In this document: positions 47,451 through 55,342 of the stretch, piece after piece
Position numbering within the stretch: position 1 is the first letter of the stretch
Layout of the letters: every line of letters begins with the position of its first letter
Assembly (NCBI GenBank): GCA_021841935.1
Contig: JAKCDL010000015.1
Location: 1 to 60,410, forward strand
DNA: 60,410 bases
Direction: 5' to 3'
Source of the DNA: Actinomycetes bacterium
GTDB taxonomy: Bacteria; Actinomycetota; Acidimicrobiia; Acidimicrobiales; Acidimicrobiaceae
Made by a program: the position numbers and the translations under genes
Notes under the pieces: model-generated
The model's database searches: none
The model's input: only the letters and a program-made list of their open reading frames with translations
What the model was told of the DNA's origin: nothing

Positions 47451-48977
47451 CTAGCTGTAGATCTGTCGAAGCTCTCGTGCTCTAGCTTTGATTTCGATCC
47501 GTTCACTTTGGCTCTTTCTCTCAAGGTTCTTTACTTGTAGCCCAAGTCGGGGATGATTGTTTAGCAGCTCTTGGTGGCGTTCAATGAAGTCCCAGTACAG
47601 GGTAGTAAAAGGGCAAGCTGCTTCGCCCGTCGCCTCAGCTGGTGAGTAGCGACACGATGAGCAGTAGTTAGACATCTTTGAGATGTATGCACCGGAGGCG
47701 ATATATGGTTTTGATGCCATTACTCCTCCATCGGCGTATTGACTCATGCCGATAACGTTTGGTGCTTCCACCCATTCGACGGCGTCTACGTATATCGAAA
47801 GGTACCACTCGTGAACCTGATATGGGTTGGCTCCCCATAGAAGCGCAAAGAGGCCGGTTACCATCAATCTTTGAATGTGGTGGGCATATCCATACTTTAT
47901 GGTTTGACCAATCGTATCGGCGAGACAGACCATATCTACCTCTCCAGTCCAGTACCATTTGGGAAGTTGGCCGTTGGCCCCGAGGTGATTCCACTTGGTC
48001 CACTCCTCTCCGAAAAAGAAGTAGAGACATCTGACGTACTCTCGCCAACCGATTATCTGTCGAATGAATCCTTCAACAGATTCAATCGGAGCTTTACCCG
48101 ATAAAAACGCCGCTTCGGCGCGGTTGCAGACCTCGAGGGGGTCAAGGAGTTTGAGATTTAGCGCCGACGAGATAAGGCTATGACCCAATAGGGGCTCGTT
48201 TTGCCACATAGCATCTTGGTACTTTCCGAAGTGTTCTAGGTGGTTTTCGATAAAATCATCCAACGCAAGTAGGGCATCGTCTCTCGTCGTTGGCCAGCGA
48301 AAATCATCTAGCGTGCCTGGATGGTTGGCGAATTTCTCATTGACTAATTCGATTACATCGCGCGTTGTTTGATCGATTGGCGATGTGAGTCGATCTGTGG
48401 AAAACGGAGGGCCTCCCTTTGGGAAACTAGATCGATTTTCGACGTCGAAGTTCCACTTCCCTCCAGTCGGCTGGTCTTTTTCCATCAGGATATTAGTTTG
48501 CCGTCTTGTCAATCTGTAGAAGTGTTCGAGACGAAATACCTTTCTCCCTCTTGCCCATGCATCAAAGTTTTCCAGAGGTACGACAAAGTGATTGTCACTC
48601 AGAACTACTAGGGGGGTAGCTGAAGTTGAAACTCTTTGAGCGATTGACTTCAATACTCGGTGTTCGCCGGGTTGAACGATCAGAACTTCTGAAGGAGAGA
48701 GCTCGTCGATGATATCTCCGATACAGCTGGCTATCGATGAATAGGAGTGTTCACCGTATTTGTAGTAACGGACGTTGAAACCTCGTTCGACCAATTCCAT
48801 ATAGAAGTGACGCATCGCGCTAAAAAAGAGTGCGATGCGCGCCTTATGTGACCAGACGTGGCTCGCCTCTTCGTGCACCTCGGCCATGACTACTACGTCT
48901 ACCTTTGGGTCGAGGTAGTCAAATAGCTTCGACGAGTGGTTCAGTTGATCCCCTAGGACTATTGCTAACTTAGTCAA
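47451..48977 (-). CDS. Iron-sulfur bacterial cryptochrome / (6-4) photolyase (PhrB type)
   Basis: This 508-residue protein is of the FeS-BCP family, which includes Agrobacterium PhrB. It opens with LAIVLGDQLNHSS, has HKARIALFFSAMRHF, and ends with the FAD core and a cysteine cluster. The cysteines are C in YVRCLYFF, C-x2-C in SNYCSSCRYSP and C in AACPFTTLYW, the expected [4Fe-4S] ligands. Such enzymes repair (6-4) photoproducts. The TTG start at 48977 overlaps the stop of the DUF2256 gene (TTGA). It complements the CPD photolyase at 4203-5615. Confidence 0.93.
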   Translation of the reverse strand: MTKLAIVLGDQLNHSSKLFDYLDPKVDVVVMAEVHEEASHVWSHKARIALFFSAMRHFYMELVERGFNVRYYKYGEHSYSSIASCIGDIIDELSPSEVLIVQPGEHRVLKSIAQRVSTSATPLVVLSDNHFVVPLENFDAWARGRKVFRLEHFYRLTRRQTNILMEKDQPTGGKWNFDVENRSSFPKGGPPFSTDRLTSPIDQTTRDVIELVNEKFANHPGTLDDFRWPTTRDDALLALDDFIENHLEHFGKYQDAMWQNEPLLGHSLISSALNLKLLDPLEVCNRAEAAFLSGKAPIESVEGFIRQIIGWREYVRCLYFFFGEEWTKWNHLGANGQLPKWYWTGEVDMVCLADTIGQTIKYGYAHHIQRLMVTGLFALLWGANPYQVHEWYLSIYVDAVEWVEAPNVIGMSQYADGGVMASKPYIASGAYISKMSNYCSSCRYSPAEATGEAACPFTTLYWDFIERHQELLNNHPRLGLQVKNLERKSQSERIEIKARARELRQIYS

Positions 48978-49147
48978 TTGACGCCACCGAGTTGAGTACC
49001 TCTAGAGCTCCCCCCTTTGCTCCGACGACAGCGTTCAGAACAGTAGACGACAGAGTCCCAGTTATTTCGCCACTTTTTTCTGTAGGCAAAGTCAAATCCA
49101 CATGATGGACAGGTCTTAGTTGGGAGGTTGAGCTTCGCATGAGTCAC
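48974..49147 (-). CDS. DUF2256-family small zinc-ribbon-like protein
   Basis: This 57-residue protein starts at GTG 49147 with GAGG six bases upstream. It has TCPSCGFDFAYRKKWRNNWD and YCSERCRRSK, which together are the DUF2256 pattern (C-x2-C and C-x3-C, Trp-rich centre). DUF2256 genes commonly sit beside PhrB-type photolyases. The role is unknown; metal or FeS handling for the enzyme is an inference. Its stop overlaps the photolyase start, so the pair is cotranslated. It is short enough to be missed by gene callers. Confidence 0.85.
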   Translation of the reverse strand: MTHAKLNLPTKTCPSCGFDFAYRKKWRNNWDSVVYCSERCRRSKGGSSRGTQLGGVN

Positions 49148-49408
49148 GCCTATCCTCTACATATTTGACGTGGTGGTTATTCCTTTTGAGTCGATCGGAG
49201 TAGATCCTGAACGGAGGTCAAGGTAAAGGCGCCTCGCTTGCTCATCTCTTTACCTTTGCAAAGGAATTGGCTAAATGAATGAAATGAGGTGCGTATTTTG
49301 TGTAAGTTTCTTATTGAAAGAGCCGTAGATGTGAATTTGGTTTCATAGATGCGGATCGGGAGAGGCGCCGACCGGGGGGTCAAAGCGCAACTATCTATTG
49401 GGGGGAAA

Positions 49409-51403
49409 ATGTCAACAGCAGTTGATGAGCTTCGAAAGGACGACACCGGTAGTGGTGTGGTCTATAGGCTGACTCATCGAAACCTTAACTCTTATCCTGA
49501 TATGGGTCCACGTCTAGTACAGCTCATGATCGTTGTATTGATCACAGTTGCGCTCTACTACGAACTCTACGTCGGGGGTTCGGTAACTACAATTTTGCTT
49601 CCAAGCCTCGGAATGAGCTTTACTTTTTACGTAACGGCTCTAGCAATCGGAAACCTACTCGGTGCCTTTGGATCGCTCTTAGCAGGACTTTCAGATCGTT
49701 TGGGCAGAGCAAACCTGGTCGTTGGTGGACTTTTATTAACTGGACTTGCGACACTCTTTGTCATTCCACAGATGACATCTAAGTGGCCATTTATAGTGAC
49801 TACCTTCTTGGTTGGAATAGTCGAAGGAATCGCCTTAGTAGCTACGCCGGCTTTGATCAGAGACTTCTCGCCTCAGACCGGTAGGGCTACTGCGATGGGA
49901 TTGTGGACGACCGGTCCGGTTCTTGGTAGCTTGGTGGTCTCGATGGTTGGATCGGCCACGATCACTGCTAATACTCAATGGCAGACTGAGTACCGTATTT
50001 GTGGCGTCGTCGGTCTCATTGTCTTTGTTGTTGCACTCTTTGGATTGAGAGAGCTATCTCCACGCCTACGCGATCAGCTGATGGTTTCACTAAAAGACCG
50101 CGTTTTGATCGAGGCGAGAGCAAAAGGAATCGACGTCGAGGCAAGTCTTCGTAATCCCTGGAAGCAGATGATGAAGGCTGACGTCATCGTATCGGCAATT
50201 GCGATTTCGATCATGCTTTTGATCTACTACACTGCCGTTGGCTTTGGAACAGTCTTGCTAACTACCGTCTTTGGATTTTCTCTAAAGGATGCAAATGGAA
50301 TTGGAAACTGGCAGTGGGGGGCTAATGCGATAGGTCTTATTTTGATTGGCGTTGTCTCTGATAAAGTTCGAGTCCGTAAGCCCTTCATGGTATTAGGAGC
50401 CCTAGGTGGTGCGATCGCCACAGTCATCTTCTTGGGACGCCTAGGTCATCACACTAGCTACTACGAGGTGGCTCTACTCTTAGCTCTCATCTCTCTATTT
50501 CTTGCATTTGCATACGCCCCGTGGATGGCGAGCTTTACCGAGACCGTAGAGGCTCACAATCCTGCTCTGACCGCAACGGGACTTGCAATCTGGGGATGGA
50601 TATTGAGGATTGTGGTCTTCTTGGCTTTCATGGTATTGCCACAAGTTGTCAACTCAGCTAATCCGTTGGTTAGCTATGGTGCGGCCGTCCAAAAGTATGC
50701 AACCCAAGATGCCACGCAGCTAGCATTCGCTAAGGCAAATGGACCACTCCTAAGCTTTGTCTCGAGCCATGGAAGTCTTATAAAGTTTGCAGAGACACAC
50801 CAACAGGTGATAGCGACTGCCACTAAGTACCAGGTACAGCTTGGTGATGCTCAAAAGTACGCTGCTGAGCTCAAAGTGATTGAGGCGAATCCAACGCTAT
50901 TTCAACAACTAGCCTCCTATCCTTCTACCTCTGCAATTCCACCCGCTCTATTAGCTCAGGCAGTTCAAGCGGCTGGTGGTGGCGCAACTGGTCAGGCGAT
51001 CTTAGCGACGATTGCGGAGAATCAATCGGCGATTACGGGCGTAATTGCTGTAGCTCCTGAGTTGACCTCGCTCGCGCCATATGCGACACAGCTTTCACAG
51101 ATTGCTGCAAATTCGCAGTACTTCACTCAACTTCAAGCAGATGCTCCTCAGCTTGCAGCGCTTCAAAAGGTAGCTCCTGAGCTTGGATTTCTCCAGCAAC
51201 ACGGTGCAGCGGTTCTTCAAGCCTCCAAGGATTCGCCTTCTCAATGGCAGACCTGGTATTGGATCTGCGTTGCTGCATGCGTCCTCTTCATTCTGAGCAT
51301 TCCCATGATGCGTGGTAGATGGAGTCCATCGAAGGCCAAGAGTGATGAACTAGCTCATGAGGCAATGGTTCAAGAGGAACTCAAGAAGTTGACGACGGTA
51401 TAG
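49409..51403 (+). CDS. MFS transporter with a large C-terminal extracytoplasmic insertion
   Basis: This 664-residue major facilitator protein starts at ATG 49409, after GGGGGGA; the upstream ATG 49349 is less likely. The loop 2-3 motif GLSDRLGRANLVVGG is clear, and about eleven hydrophobic segments lie within residues 35-410. Residues about 412-612 form an Ala/Gln-rich, predicted helical insertion with irregular repeats (FAKANGPLLSFVSSHGSL, VIEANPTLFQQLASYPS, QADAPQLAALQKVAPELG). A final helix WYWICVAACVLFILSI follows. The substrate is unknown. A terminator follows. Confidence 0.88.
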   Translation: MSTAVDELRKDDTGSGVVYRLTHRNLNSYPDMGPRLVQLMIVVLITVALYYELYVGGSVTTILLPSLGMSFTFYVTALAIGNLLGAFGSLLAGLSDRLGRANLVVGGLLLTGLATLFVIPQMTSKWPFIVTTFLVGIVEGIALVATPALIRDFSPQTGRATAMGLWTTGPVLGSLVVSMVGSATITANTQWQTEYRICGVVGLIVFVVALFGLRELSPRLRDQLMVSLKDRVLIEARAKGIDVEASLRNPWKQMMKADVIVSAIAISIMLLIYYTAVGFGTVLLTTVFGFSLKDANGIGNWQWGANAIGLILIGVVSDKVRVRKPFMVLGALGGAIATVIFLGRLGHHTSYYEVALLLALISLFLAFAYAPWMASFTETVEAHNPALTATGLAIWGWILRIVVFLAFMVLPQVVNSANPLVSYGAAVQKYATQDATQLAFAKANGPLLSFVSSHGSLIKFAETHQQVIATATKYQVQLGDAQKYAAELKVIEANPTLFQQLASYPSTSAIPPALLAQAVQAAGGGATGQAILATIAENQSAITGVIAVAPELTSLAPYATQLSQIAANSQYFTQLQADAPQLAALQKVAPELGFLQQHGAAVLQASKDSPSQWQTWYWICVAACVLFILSIPMMRGRWSPSKAKSDELAHEAMVQEELKKLTTV

Positions 51404-51430
51404 TCGGTCTGTTTCTCGAATTCTACATAG

Positions 51431-51474
51431 AGGACCCCTCTGCTACTGCGATATCGAAGTAGCAGAGGGGTCCT
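51431..51474. terminator. Long terminator-like hairpin after the MFS gene
   Basis: A 17-bp perfect stem (AGGACCCCTCTGCTACT 51431-51447, complement 51458-51474) has a 10-base loop. The T-tract is weak (TCGTTTG). It lies between convergent genes. The remaining bases up to 51810 hold no gene that I can support. Confidence 0.7.
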
Positions 51475-51810
51475 TCGTTTGTGGCTTACCATTGTGCAGC
51501 TCAGGCCCCAATGATGTGATTTCGCAAACGATACCTATAGGTCGATCGCTCTGGTAGGTGACCGAGAGGTTGTGGGTGGGGATTCCTGCAATGGCCAACT
51601 GAATAAATCAGCGCTTACTCATTTGACAAGGGGGCTGACGTAGCCCTATCTTGATCTTAAGGCGCCCAAGGGTTAGCGACGCCTTTATTGCTCTTTCGAA
51701 AAGGATTACCTGAGCTCTAAGGAGTAAAGATTTTTGGATTCGAAGAGCTGCTTTGGCACACTTCCTAGACATCTTTGAAGGTGAACTTTGTTGACACCTT
51801 TGACTGTAAT

Positions 51811-52653
51811 TCAAACGCCGCTGAAGGCCATGAACCCGCCGTCTACCGGAACTGTGACGCCGGTTATGAAACCTGAAAGCTCTTCATCAAGAAGCCAAAG
51901 CAATGTCCCAAGGAGCTCTTGTGGCTCACCGAAGCGTCCCATTGGAGTATTAGTTAGGATCTTTCTCGATCGAGTTGTAGGTGATCCGTCTTCATTTGTC
52001 AGTAGGGTTCGGTTTTGGCTAGTCAAGAAGAAGCCCGGAGCGATGGCGTTTACTCTAATTCCAACCTTAGCTAGGTAAATAGCAAGCCATGACGTGAAGT
52101 TGTTTACCCCTGCCTTTGCAGCTGAGTAGGCGGGAACCTTCGTCAGAGGTGAAAATGCGCTCATTGACGAGATGTTTACGATCGTAGCTCCCTCAATACC
52201 AACCATCTCCTTGGCAAAGATCTGTGAGGCGGCAATGGTTCCAGTTAGGTTTATGTCAAGTACCTTTCCAAAGGCATCGAGGTCTAGCTCAAAGAACGAT
52301 CTCTCTGTGGGTGCGTCATTCGGGTCGAATACCTCGTCGGTGGTTATGGCATCTTTTTGGTTACCGCCTGCGCCGTTGATTAGTACGTGATAGTTACCAA
52401 AGCGTTCTAGGATCGCCTTCTTTGCGGCAACGATACTATCTGGGTTGCTCACATCGCAGGCAAAGGCGGCCGCTGCACCTCCGGATTCATGAATCTCATT
52501 TGCGACCTTCTCACCTGATTCCTTGCTTCGATTGACGATCGCAACCGTCATCCCTTGACGTCCAAGCTCTTTAGCCATGGAGCTCATGAGAATTCCACTT
52601 CCACCAGTTATAATGGCGCAGCGGCCACTCAGGTTTTCATAGATGGGTATCAA
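51811..52653 (-). CDS. Short-chain dehydrogenase, D-mannonate oxidoreductase-like
   Basis: This 280-residue SDR has NISSMSAF with the catalytic Ser, YSAAKAGVNNF (Tyr-x3-Lys), LINGAGGNQKDA and APGFFLTSQNR. This set is typical of SDR-type fructuronate reductases/mannonate oxidoreductases. The nucleotide-binding loop reads TGGSGILMSSMA. Family members usually have G where Met occurs, so the third Gly of the TGxxxGxG motif is missing. A sugar-acid role is inferred from motifs only, because no uronate genes are nearby. Confidence 0.87.
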   Translation of the reverse strand: MIPIYENLSGRCAIITGGSGILMSSMAKELGRQGMTVAIVNRSKESGEKVANEIHESGGAAAAFACDVSNPDSIVAAKKAILERFGNYHVLINGAGGNQKDAITTDEVFDPNDAPTERSFFELDLDAFGKVLDINLTGTIAASQIFAKEMVGIEGATIVNISSMSAFSPLTKVPAYSAAKAGVNNFTSWLAIYLAKVGIRVNAIAPGFFLTSQNRTLLTNEDGSPTTRSRKILTNTPMGRFGEPQELLGTLLWLLDEELSGFITGVTVPVDGGFMAFSGV

Positions 52654-53459
52654 CTTGTCGTCCCTTCAATACTTCTTAGTTGCTTGTCTCTCTTGCGTGG
52701 AGCGATCTTTCTTTACTCAACTATAAATCGAAGCTGAACCGCTCGGTAAGGTCGCCGTCTATGTGGATAAGCGGGCAGAACGTGTCATTCGCAGATGGTG
52801 GGCGTGTCACTGGATAGATTCAATGACCTGATAGGGCGGATTTCCCTTCCTCCGGATATCTATATTTCTCGTCGTAACGTATCCTCTCATCTTCAGCTGA
52901 TGAGAACTACGCCTTTAGGCGCGAATTGTCCTTTAGATGGGAATTTGAAAGTCACGTAATCCTAAAGGACAGTTATCGCCTCAATCCCCACCCAGATTGC
53001 TGATTAGCTCTAAGTTGTCGTGGATGACTTAGTGATATCTTCGTCAATTGATATTTTCACTTTGATTGGAATTTAGGGAACGCTCGTTGATTGACGAAGC
53101 GTTAGCGACCTGGCTGGCGCCACTGAGTCTTTTAAATCCTGTCTCAATGTTTTTTCCAATTAGCACCGTCGCGTCGATGCAGTGTTTTGGTATCGCTGAC
53201 ACGGGGCTTTTGGTATCTCTCTCGACATTGTTTATGCTTGGTCGGGTCTCATCAGGACTTATGTGACCAGATGAGACCAGCGCTGCGACGAGGAAAGGCA
53301 CGCCTAGTGCTCTATTGACGATGAGCAGTAGGCGCTGACGAATGGCTCATGGACTAATTTACCTTGACTCTAAGGAGCTTTACACCCTATCTGTATCGTG
53401 TGTGTCACTTCTCTAGCTCCCCAATAGGGAAGAAAACTCATATCCGCTGATATGGGGTT
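52654..53459. other. Long gene-free region with hairpins
   Basis: I find no convincing gene in these 806 bases. Two short overlapping frames (53044-53301 minus, 53066-53266 plus) look like chance. CTCATC (52886-52891) pairs with GATGAG (52899-52904) just before the long hairpin listed separately. The region between SDR and sulfatase genes could encode a small RNA. Confidence 0.4.
52918..52980. repeat. Long imperfect inverted repeat of unknown role
   Basis: Arms 52918-52936 and 52962-52980 pair over GGCG, two mismatches, then 13 bp (AATTGTCCTTTAG against CTAAAGGACAGTT, one mismatch or G-U), around a 25-base loop. No T-tract follows on either strand, so it is not an obvious terminator. It may be a structured RNA or a mobile-element remnant. 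Confidence 0.5.
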
Positions 53460-54707
53460 TTAGAGTTCCGACTCTGCTTCGGCCGCTGCAGAATTGAAGA
53501 TCCCCTTCGACATCAAAGAAAGCTCTAATCCGGCTCGGCGACGAAATACACGTGATCTGATCTCACGGCTGGCCGCATCCGATGGATCGGATTGATAGGC
53601 CAATTCGGCTAGGTGGCCGGCGAGGCGTTGATCTCCATCTGAGTCAGAGTCACTTAGCTCTTCGATGCGGGCGAAAAATGCCCCCCGGTCAGTGATATGG
53701 GAGAGAATCTCCTGGGCTAGCGCCCCTTTTCTGGCCGGTTTCAATTCGGAGGGGTCTCCGCCGTACCAACCTCCGAATTCGCGCCAAACATTGTGGACTA
53801 TGAACTCTGGTTCGTCGTAGACCGGCTGTAGATAGGGTAGTCCTATTAGATCCGACGGGGCCTTCACGGAGTGAAGAATTTCATTTAGAGAGGCGCCGGC
53901 ATTCATCATCTCGAGGGTTTGGTAAAAGATTGACTTGAGGATCTCTGCAGCATTTCGTAGCGTGGTTGAAATCCTCTCTCTGCCAGCCACTGGAAGCCCA
54001 TGGCCCGGTAGGAGAAGTTCGGCACCCATCGTCGCCATCTCTTCGAGGGCCAGAGCCCATTCGCGTGGGTAACGCTGGACTTTTTGGGGGTTACCTCCAT
54101 TTGGCGTTACCCAGGCGAAGAGATCCCCACATGCGATCGCACTCTTATCTGGGAGGTACGTCCAGGTATGATCGTCGGTCTCACCCCTAGCGTGATGGAG
54201 TTCGAAGGCTATCTCGCCGAAGGTAGAGGTGTACGTTGTTTCGTAATCTCTATCAGGATATCGGTACTTAGTTGGCCATGTAAGGCCTGGAACTTGGAAT
54301 TGACGACTATTGGCTAAAGCGTTATAACCAGGGCTCTCTTCATATCGGGCGAATCGATGGGCGACACCTCGGTGGGCTATTACTTCGACCTGTTCTTCTT
54401 GGCTCCCCTCGAAGTGAGGGACCCCAAATACATGGTCGATATGGCCATGAGAGTAGATTGCTATCTTCAGAGGAAGATGGCTCCATTTGCGTACGGCCGA
54501 GTACACCTCTTTGGCGGCAAGGTACCCACCGGTATCCACCATCATTAAACCTTCGGAGCTCCTTAGTACACTTGCATTGGCAAAGGAGTGGACGAATGCT
54601 ATTCCTTCGCCAACTTCGTATAGGGAATTATCAGCACTCCAGGCGTGCTTTCCGCCGAGATCAGCTTCTCCTGACCAAAGCTTTGCAGATCTCTCCAAGA
54701 TGTCCAT
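53460..54707 (-). CDS. Metallo-beta-lactamase-fold alkyl sulfatase-like hydrolase
   Basis: This 415-residue protein has the binuclear zinc motif YSHGHIDHVFG. It also has HARGETDDHTW, ACGDLFAWVTPN and LLPGHG, followed by the alkyl-sulfatase dimerisation domain (VHNVWREFGGWYGGDPSEL). These match SdsA1-type enzymes and relatives, but no signal peptide is visible and the protein lacks a clear C-terminal sterol-carrier domain. ATG 54707 after GGGGGAG is the likely start; a frame from 54746 adds 13 unlikely residues. The substrate is unknown. Confidence 0.88.
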   Translation of the reverse strand: MDILERSAKLWSGEADLGGKHAWSADNSLYEVGEGIAFVHSFANASVLRSSEGLMMVDTGGYLAAKEVYSAVRKWSHLPLKIAIYSHGHIDHVFGVPHFEGSQEEQVEVIAHRGVAHRFARYEESPGYNALANSRQFQVPGLTWPTKYRYPDRDYETTYTSTFGEIAFELHHARGETDDHTWTYLPDKSAIACGDLFAWVTPNGGNPQKVQRYPREWALALEEMATMGAELLLPGHGLPVAGRERISTTLRNAAEILKSIFYQTLEMMNAGASLNEILHSVKAPSDLIGLPYLQPVYDEPEFIVHNVWREFGGWYGGDPSELKPARKGALAQEILSHITDRGAFFARIEELSDSDSDGDQRLAGHLAELAYQSDPSDAASREIRSRVFRRRAGLELSLMSKGIFNSAAAEAESEL

Positions 54708-54951
54708 GAGCTCCCCCTTTTTTTCAGATACACCGTAAGCTAACACAGTTCCGCTAGGGGAATTTATTAATTTGGCCTGATAGCTTGCGATATTTGAAAT
54801 TGTGGGCGAAGCCCAATGATCGCCGAAGGTGGAAGACGTTAAGTGTTCGGTTTAAAGATAGCTTTTGGAAGTGATTTCTAGTTTTGAGAGAAATAGCAAC
54901 TCTTTGCACTTAGAAATAAAGTCATAAATACGGTCGATAAAAGTTGATCAA

Positions 54952-54998
54952 ACACTACATATTGTGTATTGCATCAATGTAATTCCCATATATAGTGT
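54952..54998 (+). promoter_or_regulatory. Paired NrdR boxes overlapping the nrdAB promoter
   Basis: ACACTACATATTGTGT (54952-54967) and TTCCCATATATAGTGT (54983-54998) match the NrdR consensus ACACWATATATWGTGT; the first fits well, the second mainly in its right half. Their starts are 31 bases apart, the three-turn spacing known for NrdR. TTGCAT (54969-54974), 16 bases, then TATAGT (54991-54996) is a plausible promoter overlapped by box 2, which fits repression. Confidence 0.85.
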
Positions 54999-55002
54999 TT
55001 TC

Positions 55003-55191
55003 AGAGCTGGTTTACAAGAAGCTTTTTTCGAGTAAGTCAACAGGGAATCTGGTTCAAAGCCAGAACTGCCCCGCAGCGGTAAATGGGAACGAACGCCGAG
55101 ATCAGCACTGGAGTTAGCTCTGGGAAGCTTCGGCCATTAGGCGGCGACAATGAAAGAGCCGAGCCCATAAGTCCGAATACCTGCCAGCTTT
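55003..55191 (+). promoter_or_regulatory. Cobalamin riboswitch in the nrdAB leader
   Basis: The aptamer is bounded by P1 arms GAGCTGG (55004-55010) and CCAGCTT (55184-55190). It has the conserved AACAGGGAATCTGGT, ACTGCCCCGCAGCGGTAA and the B12-box end GTCCGAATACCTGCC. Downstream, CGTGGCA (55193-55199) pairs with TGCCACG (55204-55210). CTCTCG (55308-55313) can pair with CGAGAG (55325-55330) over the ribosome binding site. No T-tract is present, so translational control is likely. Confidence 0.95.
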
Positions 55192-55342
55192 GCGTGGCAA
55201 AGATGCCACGGTGGACCGAGACCTCGAGGGAGGGTCTGCGCCCGCATTATGAAAATTAGTCCTATGTTCTCATTTGGCTAGCGTATCATCTGCGATCGCT
55301 CACTCAACTCTCGAGGGTTTCAAGCGAGAGGATTGAGACGAA

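Noticed and set aside
53044..53301. Two overlapping antisense frames in the long gap after the SDR gene
   Set aside because: They mirror each other on opposite strands, have no ribosome binding sites and match no family that I know.
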